From positions 17,217 to 81,216 of the forward strand of contig NZ_JAQTMS010000017.1 of assembly GCF_028714215.1 (NCBI RefSeq): a stretch of DNA of 64,000 nt, written 5' to 3'. The notes below the pieces were generated by a model, which searched no databases, was not told where the DNA came from, and saw only the letters and a list, made by a program, of their open reading frames with translations. The translations under genes were made by a program, and so were the position numbers. Shown piece by piece: positions 1-8,824 of this stretch. Numbering within the stretch: the stretch's first letter is position 1; the number at the start of each line of letters is the position of its first letter. This DNA comes from Rhodoferax sp. Its GTDB lineage: Bacteria; Pseudomonadota; Gammaproteobacteria; Burkholderiales; Burkholderiaceae_C.

Positions 1-722
1 CCGCCCATGGCTTCCCGGCTGGCTTCGAACACGGTCAGCAAGCCTTGCACGGTATTGCTTGGCGACGACACCGGATGCCTGACCTCCGGCGAGACCGGGC
101 AGGTGGTTTCCACGCCGGCCAGCGGCTCGCGGATGATGCCGCTGAAGAAAGACGAGGCCGCGCCGTTGGGCTTGCCGGGGCGTACCGCGACGGTCATCAG
201 GCGCGCCGAACGGCCGTCGATGAAACCCTTGCGCGTGTAGTCGGCAATCAGGTATTCGCACATCAGCTTGTGCGTGCCGTACGAGGTCTGCGGCGACGGC
301 AAGGTGTTGTCGCCCACCAGATCCGGCAGCGGGTTGGCGGCGTCCGGCCCGAACACCGCCACCGAACTGGCAAACACCAGGCGCGGCACGTTGCCGGCTT
401 TGCGCAAGCCCTCCAGCAGGGCCCGGGTGCTGTCCAGGTTGGAGCGCAGGCCTAGCTCGAAATCGAGTTCGCATTCGCCCGAGACCGCCGACGCCAGGTG
501 GAAGACGGCGTCGAAGCCGCTGGCAAACAGTTCGGCTTGCTGCAACAGGGGGCCGGTGTAAACCTGCACCCGCGGGTCGGCGCCGAGGTCGGCCGGCGGC
601 GGGAACAGGTCGGCGATGGCGAGTTGGGCGATCGGCCGGCCCATCAGTTGCCCTTGCTTGAGCAGTTGGCGCGCCAGACGCGCGCCGACAAAACCGGCGC
701 CGCCGGTGACGAGTATTTTCAT
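1..722 (-). CDS. denD: D-erythronate dehydrogenase-like NAD-dependent epimerase/dehydratase (partial)
   Basis: The reading frame starts at an ATG (complement of 720-722) and runs off the left edge, so the C-terminus is missing. The N-terminus has the Rossmann nucleotide motif GGAGFVG at about residues 7-13. An HLAS segment and a TSYGTHK stretch supply the Tyr-xxx-Lys catalytic pair of extended short-chain dehydrogenases. The order of motifs fits the DenD group, which oxidises D-erythronate and related C4 acids in the cytoplasm. It reads in the same direction as the IlvD/Edd gene just upstream (17 bp apart) and probably shares its promoter and the GntR operators. The family is secure; the exact substrate is inferred from resemblance to DenD and from the sugar-acid context. 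Confidence 0.75.
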   Translation of the reverse strand, partial: MKILVTGGAGFVGARLARQLLKQGQLMGRPIAQLAIADLFPPPADLGADPRVQVYTGPLLQQAELFASGFDAVFHLASAVSGECELDFELGLRSNLDSTRALLEGLRKAGNVPRLVFASSVAVFGPDAANPLPDLVGDNTLPSPQTSYGTHKLMCEYLIADYTRKGFIDGRSARLMTVAVRPGKPNGAASSFFSGIIREPLAGVETTCPVSPEVRHPVSSPSNTVQGLLTVFEASREAMG

Positions 723-738
723 GACGGAATCCTTAGTG

Positions 739-2481
739 TCAGTGATTGTCGCGCGGAATGAAGGCTTCGCGCTGGCCGACCAGAAAGTCCAGGTCGGCCC
801 CTTCATCGGCCTGCAGCACATGCTCGATGTAGAGCTTCCAGTAGCCCGAGGTCATGGGTGGCTTGGGCGCTTTCCAGTTGGCCAGGCGGCGCGCCAGTTC
901 CTGGTCCGTCACGTGCAGCTGGATCTTGCGGTTGGGCACATCGAGTTCGATGATGTCGCCGTTTTGCACCACTGCCAGCGGGCCGCCGGCGGCCGCCTCG
1001 GGCGCCACGTGCAACACCACGGTGCCGTAAGCGGTGCCGCTCATGCGGCCGTCGCAGATGCGCACCATGTCGGTAATGCCTTTGCGCAGGATCTTGGGTG
1101 GCAGCGGCATGTTGCTCACCTCGGCCATGCCGGGGTAGCCCTTGGGGCCGCAGTTCTTCAGCACCATGACGCAGGTTTCGTCGATGTCCAGATTCTCGTC
1201 ATCGATGCGCGCGTGGAAGTCCTCGATATTTTCGAACACCACGGCGCGGCCCTTGTGCGTAGTCAGTGCCGGCGTCGCGGCGCTGGGCTTGATGATGGCG
1301 CCGCGCGGCGCCAGATTGCCGCGCAAGACGGCGATGCCGGCCTTGTCCTTGAACGGCGCATTGAACGGCTTGATGACGCGCGGGTCGTAATTCTTGGCAC
1401 CGGCAATGTTCTCTCCCACCGTCTTGCCGTTGGCCGTGACGATCTCGGTGTGCAGCAGGTGCGCAATTTCCTTCATCACCACCGGCAGGCCGCCGGCATC
1501 GCAGAAGTCTTCCATCAGGTGCTCGCCGGAGGGCTGCAGATTCACCAGGCAAGGCAAGTCGCTCGCCAGGCGGTCGAAATCCTCAATCTGGAGCTTGACG
1601 CCGAGCCGGGTCGCCATCGCGATCAGGTGAATCACGGCATTGGTCGAGCCGCCAATCGCGGCCAGCGTTTTGATGGCGTTCTCAAACGCTTCACGCGTCA
1701 GGACCTTGGAGAGTTTCTGGTCCTCGTGCACCATTTCCACGGCGCGCCGGCCGACCATGCGCGCCAGCACGTTGCGCCGGCCATCGACCGCCGGGTAAGC
1801 GGCATTGCCGGGCAGACCCAGGCCCAGCGCCTCCACCATGCAAGCCATGGTGCTGGCGGTGCCCATGGTCATGCAGTGGCCGTGGCTGCGGTGCATGCAA
1901 CTCTCGGCCTCCAGGAACTCCTCCAGCTTGAGGGTGCCGGCGCGGACCTGCTCGCTCATGCTCCAGACCCCGGTGCCGGAGCCCAGTTCCTGGCCGCGCC
2001 ATTTGCCGTTGAGCATCGGGCCGCCGCTCAGGCCGATGGTGGGCAGGTCGACGCTGGCCGCGCCCATCACCAGGGAGGGCGTGGTCTTGTCGCAGCCCAT
2101 CAGCAGCACCACGCCGTCCATCGGATTGCCGCGAATGCTTTCTTCCACGTCCATGCTGGCCAGGTTGCGGTACAGCATGGCGGTCGGGCGCAGCAAGGTC
2201 TCGCCCAGCGACATGACCGGAAACTCCAGCGGAAAACCGCCGGCTTCGTAGACGCCGATCTTGACCTGCTCGGCCAGCGTGCGGAAGTGCGAGTTGCAGG
2301 GCGTGAATTCGCTGAAGGTATTGCAGATGCCGATCACCGGGCGGCCGTCGAACTGGTCGTCCGGCACGCCCTTGCCCTTGACCCAGCTGCGGTAGACAAA
2401 ACCGTCGCGGTCCTGGCGGCCGAACCATTGTTGGCTGCGGAGTTCTTCCGGTTTCTTTGGGGGGCGGCTTGAGTTTGTCAT
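739..2481 (-). CDS. IlvD/Edd-family sugar-acid dehydratase (L-arabinonate dehydratase-like)
   Basis: A 580-residue iron-sulfur dehydratase that removes water from an aldonate to give a 2-keto-3-deoxy acid. Visible family residues are Cys62 (FTPCN), Cys130 and Lys132 (GCDKTT) and Cys203 (SHGHC), the expected [2Fe-2S] ligands and carbamylated lysine. The RMSGTAYGT loop near the C-terminus carries the catalytic Ser. Length and sequence follow the sugar-acid branch (L-arabinonate, D-xylonate, D-fuconate dehydratases) rather than branched-chain IlvD. The frame is open much further upstream, but that extension covers the operators and the divergent promoter, so I chose ATG 2481 (MTNSSRPP). It is transcribed away from the GntR gene. 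L-Arabinonate is the best guess given the lactonase and DHDPS-type enzyme nearby; other pentonates or hexonates remain possible. Confidence 0.85.
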   Translation of the reverse strand: MTNSSRPPKKPEELRSQQWFGRQDRDGFVYRSWVKGKGVPDDQFDGRPVIGICNTFSEFTPCNSHFRTLAEQVKIGVYEAGGFPLEFPVMSLGETLLRPTAMLYRNLASMDVEESIRGNPMDGVVLLMGCDKTTPSLVMGAASVDLPTIGLSGGPMLNGKWRGQELGSGTGVWSMSEQVRAGTLKLEEFLEAESCMHRSHGHCMTMGTASTMACMVEALGLGLPGNAAYPAVDGRRNVLARMVGRRAVEMVHEDQKLSKVLTREAFENAIKTLAAIGGSTNAVIHLIAMATRLGVKLQIEDFDRLASDLPCLVNLQPSGEHLMEDFCDAGGLPVVMKEIAHLLHTEIVTANGKTVGENIAGAKNYDPRVIKPFNAPFKDKAGIAVLRGNLAPRGAIIKPSAATPALTTHKGRAVVFENIEDFHARIDDENLDIDETCVMVLKNCGPKGYPGMAEVSNMPLPPKILRKGITDMVRICDGRMSGTAYGTVVLHVAPEAAAGGPLAVVQNGDIIELDVPNRKIQLHVTDQELARRLANWKAPKPPMTSGYWKLYIEHVLQADEGADLDFLVGQREAFIPRDNH

Positions 2482-2510
2482 ACGGGAAAAGTAGGAATGG
2501 ATGAACGTAT

Positions 2511-2525
2511 TATCATCATACGATA
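2511..2525. promoter_or_regulatory. Putative GntR operator 1
   Basis: The 15-mer TATCATCATACGATA lies between the divergent dehydratase and GntR genes. It is an imperfect palindrome with TATC/GATA ends and matches the 15-mer at 2568-2582 in 13 of 15 positions. FCD-type GntR regulators bind such short palindromes beside their own gene. Binding is inferred. Confidence 0.55.
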
Positions 2526-2567
2526 ACAGCTGTGCGTTGGTGAAAACCCTTACGGGGAAGCACATTT

Positions 2568-2582
2568 TATCGTCATATGATA
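2568..2582. promoter_or_regulatory. Putative GntR operator 2
   Basis: The 15-mer TATCGTCATATGATA is the second copy of the TATCRTCATAYGATA motif, 57 bp from operator 1. It ends 23 bp before the GntR start codon, so occupancy would block GntR transcription (autoregulation), while operator 1 is nearer the dehydratase start. The presence of two near-identical copies is direct; the regulator assignment is inferred. Confidence 0.55.
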
Positions 2583-2605
2583 GCAATTGAAAGCAGGTAA
2601 CAGAC

Positions 2606-3349
2606 ATGATTAAGAACGTGCACGGCAATACCGTCGATCGTCTTGGAGAAGCCATCGTCGCCGGGCGTTACGCGGTCGGTGCGTCGATTCCGCCGGAGCC
2701 CCTGCTGGGCGCCGAGCTGGGGGTCAGCCGCACCGTGGTGCGCGAAGCCGTCAAGTCGCTGATCGCCAAGGGTCTGGTCACCACCGGTCCCAAGGTCGGC
2801 ACCCGGGTGCTGTCGGAAGAGCACTGGAACTGGTTCGATCCGGACGTCATTGCCTGGCAGTCCAAAGCCGGCCTGACGCCTGAATTCCTGCGCGACCTGC
2901 AGGATCTGCGCCGCGTGGTGGAGCCGGCCGCGGTGCGGCTGGCGGCCCAGCGTGCCACCGCTGAGGATATTGCCGGCATCGAAGCCGCTCTGGAAGGCAT
3001 GAAGCACGCCGTCAAGGAAGGCGGCGATTACGTGACGCACGACCTGCGCTTTCACCAGGGTCTGCTGCGCGCCTGCCGCAACCGCATGCTGATCCAGATG
3101 AGCAAGGCGCTGGCGGCCTTGCTGCGCACCAGCTTCGAGTTGTCCGCCAGCAAAAAAGGCGGGCCGGCCAGTTCCCTGGCACTGCACCGCGCGGTGCTCG
3201 ATGCCGTGATCGCGCGCAACCCGGCCAAGGCCGAGAAGGCGATCCTGGTGCTGATCGACGGCGCGCATGAGGACATCGAGCAAATCCTGGCCTCGCGCCG
3301 CCGCCTGCCCCGGCTGAATAGCCCGGCTTCGGTGCTGAAAGCGGCCTGA
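2606..3349 (+). CDS. GntR-family transcriptional regulator, FCD subfamily (DgoR-like)
   Basis: A 247-residue repressor. Residues 1-70 form a winged helix-turn-helix with the typical SRTVVREAVKSL recognition segment at about 41-52. Residues about 80-235 are an all-helical FCD ligand domain with DLRFH, ALHRA and GAHED histidines that usually bind a metal and the sugar-acid effector. The WFDPDVIAW linker resembles that of DgoR, the galactonate regulator. It lies head-to-head with the dehydratase gene and directly upstream of the TRAP genes, so it probably represses both until the sugar acid or its keto-deoxy product arrives. The matched palindromes at 2511 and 2568 are its likely sites. Start ATG 2606 follows a purine-rich AAAGCAGG. 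Confidence 0.85.
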   Translation: MIKNVHGNTVDRLGEAIVAGRYAVGASIPPEPLLGAELGVSRTVVREAVKSLIAKGLVTTGPKVGTRVLSEEHWNWFDPDVIAWQSKAGLTPEFLRDLQDLRRVVEPAAVRLAAQRATAEDIAGIEAALEGMKHAVKEGGDYVTHDLRFHQGLLRACRNRMLIQMSKALAALLRTSFELSASKKGGPASSLALHRAVLDAVIARNPAKAEKAILVLIDGAHEDIEQILASRRRLPRLNSPASVLKAA

Positions 3350-3374
3350 TGCGGCGAATATTCTGGAGTTGACG

Positions 3375-3920
3375 TTGCAAAAAATAATCAATCTGTTTTT
3401 CAAGCTGCTCGAATTTTTGGTGGTGGCGTGCATGGTCGCCATGGTCGTCATGGTGTTCGGCAATGTGGTGCTGCGCTACGGCTTCAACTCCGGCATCGAC
3501 ATCTCCGACGAGATGGCGCGCTACTTCTTCATCTGGCTGACCTACATCGGTGCCATGTTGGCGATGCGCGAGAAAGGGCACCTGGGCGTCGACACCCTGG
3601 TCATGCATCTGGGCATCGGGGGCAAGAAGCTGTGCCTGTTTCTGAGCGAGACGCTGATGCTGGCCTGCAACGTGCTGTTTTTCGTCGGCACCTGGCAGAT
3701 GCATGCGCTGCAGGTCAGCAATGTCTCGCCGGTGGTGGGCATCTCGATGATCTGGATTTACGGCATCGGCTACGTCGTCGGCGTGGTCATGGGCCTGATG
3801 AACCTGAATGTGCTGTACCGCCTGCTGACCGGCCGGCTGCGCGAGGACGAGCTGGTCCAGGTGATTGAAACCGAAGGCCTGGCGGAAGTCGAAAAACAAC
3901 TCAAGGAAGCCAAGGTATGA
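3375..3920 (+). CDS. TRAP transporter small permease (DctQ family)
   Basis: The small four-helix membrane subunit of a TRAP carboxylate transporter, 181 residues from the chosen TTG. Four hydrophobic segments are visible, with the first at about residues 8-30 and the conserved DISDEMARYFFIW stretch between the first two. The frame allows TTG at 3369 or 3375; GGAG at 3365-3368 abuts the first and sits six bases before the second, so 3375 is preferred. The gene overlaps the large permease by ATGA, the usual coupling in TRAP operons. Together with the large permease and the periplasmic binding protein it imports an organic or sugar acid using a sodium or proton gradient. Confidence 0.85.
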   Translation: MQKIINLFFKLLEFLVVACMVAMVVMVFGNVVLRYGFNSGIDISDEMARYFFIWLTYIGAMLAMREKGHLGVDTLVMHLGIGGKKLCLFLSETLMLACNVLFFVGTWQMHALQVSNVSPVVGISMIWIYGIGYVVGVVMGLMNLNVLYRLLTGRLREDELVQVIETEGLAEVEKQLKEAKV

Positions 3921-5215
3921 CGGTTACAGTCTTCATCGTCAGCCTGCTGGCGGCCATGGCGGTGGGCATGCCGATCGCCTATGCCTTGCTGGTGTGCGGC
4001 GTCACGCTGATGGGTTTTCTGGCGGCCACCAGCGGCCTGGTGACCTTCGATGCCCAGATCCTGGCGCAGCGCTTTGTCGACGGTGCCGACAACTTCCCGC
4101 TGCTGGCGGTGCCGTTCTTCATGCTGGCCGGCGAGTTCATGAACGCCGGCGGCTTGAGTCGGCGCATCGTCAATCTGGCGATGGCCTGGGTCGGCCACTA
4201 CCGGGGCGGCCTGGGTTACGTCACGGTGGTTGCCGCCGTCATCATGGCGTCGCTGTCGGGTTCGGCCGTGGCCGACACCGCGGCGCTGGCGGCACTGCTG
4301 ATTCCCATGATGCGCAGCGCTGGCTACAACCTCAACCGCTCGGCCGGGCTGATCGCCTCCGGCGGCATCATCGCGCCGGTGATTCCGCCCTCCATCGGCA
4401 TGATCATTTTCGGCGTCGCCGGCAACGTCTCCATCACCAAGCTGTTTCTGGCCGGCATTGTGCCGGGTGTCTTGATGGGCGCCGCCGTCGGTCTGACCTG
4501 GTGGTGGCTGGCGAAGAAGGAAAAAGTGCTGCCGGCGACCAAAGTGGCGTTGCCGCTGCGCCTCAAAATCACCGCCGAAGGCGCCCTGGCGCTGGCCTTG
4601 CCGGTGCTCATCATCGGCGGCATGAAATTCGGCGTCTTCACACCCACCGAAGCGGCCGTGGTGGCGGCGGTCTACAGTTTTGTGGTCGGCATGTTCATCT
4701 ACCGCGAACTCAAGTGGTCGGCGCTGTACCAGCTGGTGCTTACGGCCGGCAAGACGACGGCGGTGGTGATGTTTCTGGTGGCGGCGGCCATGGTCAGCGC
4801 CTGGCTCATCACGGTGGCCAATATTCCGACCGAGGTGGCGGCCATGCTGGAGCCCTTCATGGGCAACAAGATGCTGCTGATGTTCGTCATGATGGTGCTG
4901 ATCGTGGTGGTCGGCACGGCCCTCGATTTCACGCCCACGGTGCTGATCCTGACGCCGGTGCTGATGCCGGTGGTGCTGAAAGCCGGCATCGATCCGGTCT
5001 ACTTCGGCGTCCTGTTCATCATGAACAACGCCATCGGTCTGATCACGCCGCCGGTGGGCACCGTGCTCAATGTCGTCTGCGGTGTGGCCAAAATCACCAT
5101 GGACGACGCCTTCAAGGGCGTGCTGCCGTTCCTGCTGGCGCAACTGGCGGTACTTTTCCTGCTGGTTCTCTTTCCCCAGATCGTCACCGTGCCGCTGCAC
5201 TGGTGGATGCACTGA
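3917..5215 (+). CDS. TRAP transporter large permease (DctM family)
   Basis: A 432-residue integral membrane protein with about twelve hydrophobic segments and the family signatures SGSAVADTAAL, GGIIAPVIPPSI, FGVFTPTEAA and AIGLITPPVGTVLN. It forms the translocation channel and partners the DctQ subunit encoded directly upstream (ATGA overlap) and the DctP protein 47 bp downstream. The complex moves a carboxylate into the cytoplasm, which suits the sugar-acid dehydratases around it. Its operon position behind the GntR gene suggests control by that regulator. Confidence 0.9.
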   Translation: MTVTVFIVSLLAAMAVGMPIAYALLVCGVTLMGFLAATSGLVTFDAQILAQRFVDGADNFPLLAVPFFMLAGEFMNAGGLSRRIVNLAMAWVGHYRGGLGYVTVVAAVIMASLSGSAVADTAALAALLIPMMRSAGYNLNRSAGLIASGGIIAPVIPPSIGMIIFGVAGNVSITKLFLAGIVPGVLMGAAVGLTWWWLAKKEKVLPATKVALPLRLKITAEGALALALPVLIIGGMKFGVFTPTEAAVVAAVYSFVVGMFIYRELKWSALYQLVLTAGKTTAVVMFLVAAAMVSAWLITVANIPTEVAAMLEPFMGNKMLLMFVMMVLIVVVGTALDFTPTVLILTPVLMPVVLKAGIDPVYFGVLFIMNNAIGLITPPVGTVLNVVCGVAKITMDDAFKGVLPFLLAQLAVLFLLVLFPQIVTVPLHWWMH

Positions 5216-5262
5216 CAGCCATTTTTCAACCCGGTCTTCATACTTAATTAAAGGAAACAACC

Positions 5263-6270
5263 ATGTTCAAACGCAGAACCATTGCCTCGCTCGTTGCCGC
5301 CGGCGCCTTGCTGCTGGCCAGTTCGTCCTTCGCCCAGTTTGCCGAGCGCACCATCAAGTTCACCAACGGCGTGGCCGAGGACCACCCGGTCGGGCTGGGC
5401 GTGAAGCGGATGCAGGAAGTGCTGAACGCCAAAACCGGCGGCAAGATCAAGATCAATGCCTTCTGGAACAACGCCGCCGGCGGCGACTTGCAAGCGACCC
5501 AGGCGCTGCGCGCCGGCACCCAGGAGATGGTCTGCACCTCCAGCTCGCCGCTGGTGGGCATCATCAAGGAACTGGGCGTGTTCGACCTGCCGTTCCTGTT
5601 TGCCAATGAAAAAGAAGCCGATGCCGTGCTGGACGGCGCGGCCGGCGTCTACTTCAACAAGAAGCTGGAAGAAGCCGGCCTGATCAATCTGGCCTACTGG
5701 GAAAACGGTTTTCGCAACCTGACCAACAACAAGCGCGCGGTGGCCAAGGCGGAGGATTTCGAGGGCATCAAGGTGCGCGTCATGCAGAACAAGATCTTCC
5801 TCGATACCTTCAAGACGCTGGGCACCAATGCCGTGCCGATGAACTTCGGCGAGGTCTTCACGGCGCTGGAAACCCGGACCATCGACGGCCAGGAAAATCC
5901 CTTCGTCACGATCGAGACGTCCAAGTTCAACGAGGTGCAGAAGTACCTGTCGGTGACGCGCCATGCCTACACACCGTTTCTGATTCTCTACAGCAAAAAG
6001 CTGTGGGACCAGCTCAATGCGCAAGAGCAGGCCGTGCTGCGCGAAGCCGCCATGGAAGGCCAGAAAACGCAGCGCGCCGCCATCCGCGCGCAGTCCGACA
6101 AATCGCTGGCCAGCCTGAAAGCCAAGGGCATGCAGGTCAACGAGGTGAGTCCGGCCGAGCAGCGCCGCATGTTTGAAAAAGTCAAACCGGTGTATGACAA
6201 GAACGTGCCGACGATTGGCGCGGAAGCCGTCAACATGGTGTTTGACGCCCTGAAAAAAGCCCGCGGCTGA
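5263..6270 (+). CDS. TRAP transporter periplasmic substrate-binding protein (DctP family)
   Basis: A 335-residue secreted protein with a signal peptide ending near residue 24 (SSSFA before QFAER). The mature part has the DctP fold marks VKRMQEVL, ENGFRNLTNNKRAV and GIKVRVMQN, the last containing the conserved arginine (R in VRVMQ) that holds the substrate carboxylate. AAAGGA lies 6 bp before ATG 5263. It captures the sugar acid in the periplasm for the DctQM permease. A strong terminator follows at 6286, ending the GntR-TRAP unit. Confidence 0.9.
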   Translation: MFKRRTIASLVAAGALLLASSSFAQFAERTIKFTNGVAEDHPVGLGVKRMQEVLNAKTGGKIKINAFWNNAAGGDLQATQALRAGTQEMVCTSSSPLVGIIKELGVFDLPFLFANEKEADAVLDGAAGVYFNKKLEEAGLINLAYWENGFRNLTNNKRAVAKAEDFEGIKVRVMQNKIFLDTFKTLGTNAVPMNFGEVFTALETRTIDGQENPFVTIETSKFNEVQKYLSVTRHAYTPFLILYSKKLWDQLNAQEQAVLREAAMEGQKTQRAAIRAQSDKSLASLKAKGMQVNEVSPAEQRRMFEKVKPVYDKNVPTIGAEAVNMVFDALKKARG

Positions 6271-6285
6271 TTCCAGGCTGGCGAC

Positions 6286-6318
6286 AAGGCCGCAAAGACT
6301 GTTCTTTGCGGCCTTTTT
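6286..6318 (+). terminator. Rho-independent terminator after the TRAP operon
   Basis: A 13-bp perfect stem (AAGGCCGCAAAGA at 6286-6298 against its complement at 6303-6315) closes a 4-base loop and is followed by TTT. It sits between the TRAP binding-protein stop and the lyase start at 6357, so the lyase needs its own promoter or read-through. Confidence 0.85.
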
Positions 6319-6356
6319 CAATGATCACCCTCTTCTTGAATCCCGACAGGATCGAC

Positions 6357-7295
6357 ATGAACCCTTCAGCCAACCTCGGAGCGGCCCGTTTCAAGGGTGT
6401 TTTTCCGGTGGTGCCCACCCCTTTCCGCGAAGACGGCGAACTCGATCTGGCGAGCCAGAAGCGCTGCGTCGATTTCATGATCGACGCCGGCTCCAACGGC
6501 TTGTGCATCCTGGCCAATTTCTCCGAGCAGTTCGCCCTGTCGGACGCCGAGCGGGAGGTCTTGACCGACACCATCCTGGGCCACGTGGCCGGTCGCGTGC
6601 CGGTGATTGTGACTACCACGCATTTCAGCTCAAGCATCTGCGCGCAGCGCAGCCGCCGCGCCCAGGACGCCGGTGCCGCGATGGTGATGCTGATGCCGCC
6701 CTACCACGGCGCCACCTTGCGCGCCACCGAGGAAAAGACGTTCGAGTTCTTCCAGAGCGTCGGCGCCGCCATCGACATTCCGATCATGGTGCAGGACGCC
6801 CCGGTCAGCGGCACCACCTTGTCGGCGGCCTTGCTGGCGCGCATGGCGAAAGAAATCGAGCAAGTGGCCTACTTCAAGATCGAGGTGCCCGGTGCCGCCT
6901 CGAAGCTGCGCGAACTGATCCGCCTGGGCGGCGCCGCGATCGAAGGCCCGTGGGACGGCGAGGAAGCCATTACCTTGCTGGCCGACCTGGACGCCGGCGC
7001 CACCGGCGCCATGACCGGTGGCGCCTACCCGGACGGCATCCGCGGCATTGTCGATGCCTATGCGGCGGGGCAACGTGAAGAGGCGGTGGCGGCGTACGCG
7101 CGCTGGCTGCCCCTGATCAATTTCGAGAACCGCCAGTGCGGTCCGCTGGCCTGCAAGACCTTGATGAAAGAAGGCGGCGTGATCGCCTGCGAAGCGCCGC
7201 GCCATCCGGTGGCGCCGCTGCACCCGGCGACGCGCGCCGGCTTGATCGAAACCGCGCGCCGGCTCGATCCCATGGTCTTGCGCTGGGGCCGGTAG
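6357..7295 (+). CDS. DHDPS/NAL-family lyase, probable 2-keto-3-deoxy sugar-acid dehydratase or aldolase
   Basis: A 312-residue class I Schiff-base enzyme. Lys174 in AYFKIE is the expected imine-forming lysine, and VVPTPF and the TIM-barrel spacing match the family. Where DHDPS has a catalytic tyrosine (YNVP) this protein reads VQDAP (residues 145-149), a change I recall from the L-2-keto-3-deoxyarabonate dehydratase branch. Together with the IlvD/Edd dehydratase and SMP-30 lactonase this suggests a non-phosphorylating pentose route to 2-oxoglutarate semialdehyde. ATG 6357 was chosen because an earlier TTG lies inside the terminator. The enolase-superfamily gene begins 28 bp downstream. The precise keto-deoxy acid is inferred. 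Confidence 0.75.
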   Translation: MNPSANLGAARFKGVFPVVPTPFREDGELDLASQKRCVDFMIDAGSNGLCILANFSEQFALSDAEREVLTDTILGHVAGRVPVIVTTTHFSSSICAQRSRRAQDAGAAMVMLMPPYHGATLRATEEKTFEFFQSVGAAIDIPIMVQDAPVSGTTLSAALLARMAKEIEQVAYFKIEVPGAASKLRELIRLGGAAIEGPWDGEEAITLLADLDAGATGAMTGGAYPDGIRGIVDAYAAGQREEAVAAYARWLPLINFENRQCGPLACKTLMKEGGVIACEAPRHPVAPLHPATRAGLIETARRLDPMVLRWGR

Positions 7296-7323
7296 AACAC
7301 TTCTTTCCTCGGGAAGGCATGCC

Positions 7324-8523
7324 ATGAAGATCACGCAACTCGAAACCATTCGTCTGGGCGAATTTCCCAACATCATCTGGGTCCGCCTGCATACCGATGA
7401 AGGGCTGGTGGGACTGGGCGAAACCTTCATGGGGGCGCAGGCGGTGGAGGCCTACCTGCATGAATGGGCGGCGCCCAAGTTGCTGGGCCGCGACCCGCTG
7501 GCGATTGAGGCGCGCAACCGGGAACTGATGGGCTATCTGGGCTGGCGCGGCTCCGGTGTCGAGACGCGCGGCAACTCGGCCGTCGACATTGCGCTGTGGG
7601 ACCTGTTCGGCAAGGCCGCCAACATGCCTGTGCATACCGCGCTGGGCGGCAAGAGCCGCGACGCCATCCGCGTCTACAACACCTGCGCCGGCTACCGCTA
7701 TGTGCGCAACACGGCCAACCAGAGCAGCGCCAACTGGGGCCTGGGCCAGCATGCCGGGCCGTACGAAGACCTGGAAGGCTTTCTGCAACGCGCCGATGAA
7801 GTGGCCCAGTCGCTGTTGAGCGAGGGCATCACGGCCATGAAGATCTGGCCGTTCGACCCGGCGGCCGAGAAGAGCGACGGCCAGTACATCAGCAACGCCG
7901 ATCTCGATAGCGCGCTGGAGCCATTTCGCAAAATTCGCAAGGCGGTGGGCGACCAGATGGACATCATGGTCGAGTTCCACAGCCTGTGGCGCTTGCCGAT
8001 GGCGCAAAAAATCGCCCGCGCGCTGCAGCCGTTCAACACCTTCTGGCACGAGGACGCGATCCGCATGGACAGCCTCGATCTGCTCAAGCAGTACGCGCGG
8101 GACTGCCAGGCCCTGGTCTGCGCCAGTGAGACGCTGAGCTACAAATGGGGTTTCAAGGACTACCTGCAAACGGGCGTCGCCGGCGTTGCCATGCTGGACC
8201 TGAGTTGGTGCGGCGGCTTGACCGAGGCGCGCAAGATCGCCGCCATGGCCGACGCCTGGCAGTTGCCGGTGGCGCCGCACGACTGCACCGGACCAGTGGT
8301 GTGGGCCGCCTCCACCCATCTGTCGCTGCACGCGCCCAATGCGCTGATCCAGGAGAGCGTGCGCGCCTTCTACAGCGGCTGGTACCGGGAACTGGTGACC
8401 GAGCTGCCGCGCGTGCAAGACGGCATGATCAGCCTGAACGACCAGCCCGGTCTGGGGCTGGAACTGCTGCCCGATCTGCACTTGCGCGCTGACGCCGTGG
8501 TCCGGGTGGCGCTGCCGGAGTAA
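7324..8523 (+). CDS. Mandelate racemase/enolase-superfamily sugar-acid dehydratase
   Basis: A 399-residue enolase-superfamily protein. The N-terminal capping domain spans roughly residues 1-115, followed by a modified barrel. Lys173 (AMKIWPFD), metal ligands Glu217 (VEFH), Glu243 (HEDA) and Glu269 (ASETL), Asp292 and His319 (APHDCTGP) fit the mandelate-racemase subgroup with a His/Asp base pair. Members abstract the proton alpha to a carboxylate and usually dehydrate aldonates or aldarates. GGGAAGG precedes ATG 7324. It forms a pair with the upstream lyase. It is a second dehydratase of a different fold in the same locus, so the locus may handle more than one sugar acid or both epimers of one. 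Confidence 0.8.
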   Translation: MKITQLETIRLGEFPNIIWVRLHTDEGLVGLGETFMGAQAVEAYLHEWAAPKLLGRDPLAIEARNRELMGYLGWRGSGVETRGNSAVDIALWDLFGKAANMPVHTALGGKSRDAIRVYNTCAGYRYVRNTANQSSANWGLGQHAGPYEDLEGFLQRADEVAQSLLSEGITAMKIWPFDPAAEKSDGQYISNADLDSALEPFRKIRKAVGDQMDIMVEFHSLWRLPMAQKIARALQPFNTFWHEDAIRMDSLDLLKQYARDCQALVCASETLSYKWGFKDYLQTGVAGVAMLDLSWCGGLTEARKIAAMADAWQLPVAPHDCTGPVVWAASTHLSLHAPNALIQESVRAFYSGWYRELVTELPRVQDGMISLNDQPGLGLELLPDLHLRADAVVRVALPE

Positions 8524-8824
8524 GCCTTTTCGGCCGCCGTGGCCGGGCCGCGGAGCGCCAACTCAGGGTTTCTACCGGTATCCAGTTGGCAATGGCCATT
8601 GGTATGATGATATTTCAATACGATGTAAGCCGACCGGTGCTTTGCCTTCGACGGAAGTCAGTCGTGCCAGCCGGCCTTTCAGGTGTTGACATGCGTTTGC
8701 CTGGCTGCGCCGTTCTGCCGACGTGGTACCTCTGACGACCGGCATGAGCCGTGGCTTGTCGGACGGGCATTTTTTTTAGCAAACACCTGAGACCGGGTCC
8801 GCCGGTTCAGGAGAAGGAACTTAA
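8524..8824 (+). promoter_or_regulatory. Intergenic control region of the ABC sugar transporter operon
   Basis: About 300 bp with no credible gene. It contains a partial GntR-type site (TATGATGATA at 8603-8612, the complement of the left two-thirds of the operators at 2511 and 2568) and CATCGTATTG on the complementary strand nearby. TTGACA at 8686-8691 could be a -35 box, but I see no convincing -10. A strong Shine-Dalgarno stretch GGAGAAGGA precedes the start at 8825. The shared motif suggests that the same GntR protein also governs this operon. Confidence 0.4.

Noticed and set aside
616..2472. 618-codon plus-strand open frame opposite the IlvD/Edd gene
   Set aside because: It is antisense to a gene with clear iron-sulfur and active-site motifs. 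The product is a repetitive His/Ala/Gly/Gln-rich string with no family features, typical of GC-rich shadow frames.
3770..5260. 496-codon minus-strand open frame opposite the TRAP permease
   Set aside because: The translation is His/Arg/Gln/Asp-rich low-complexity sequence; the plus strand has all DctM signatures.
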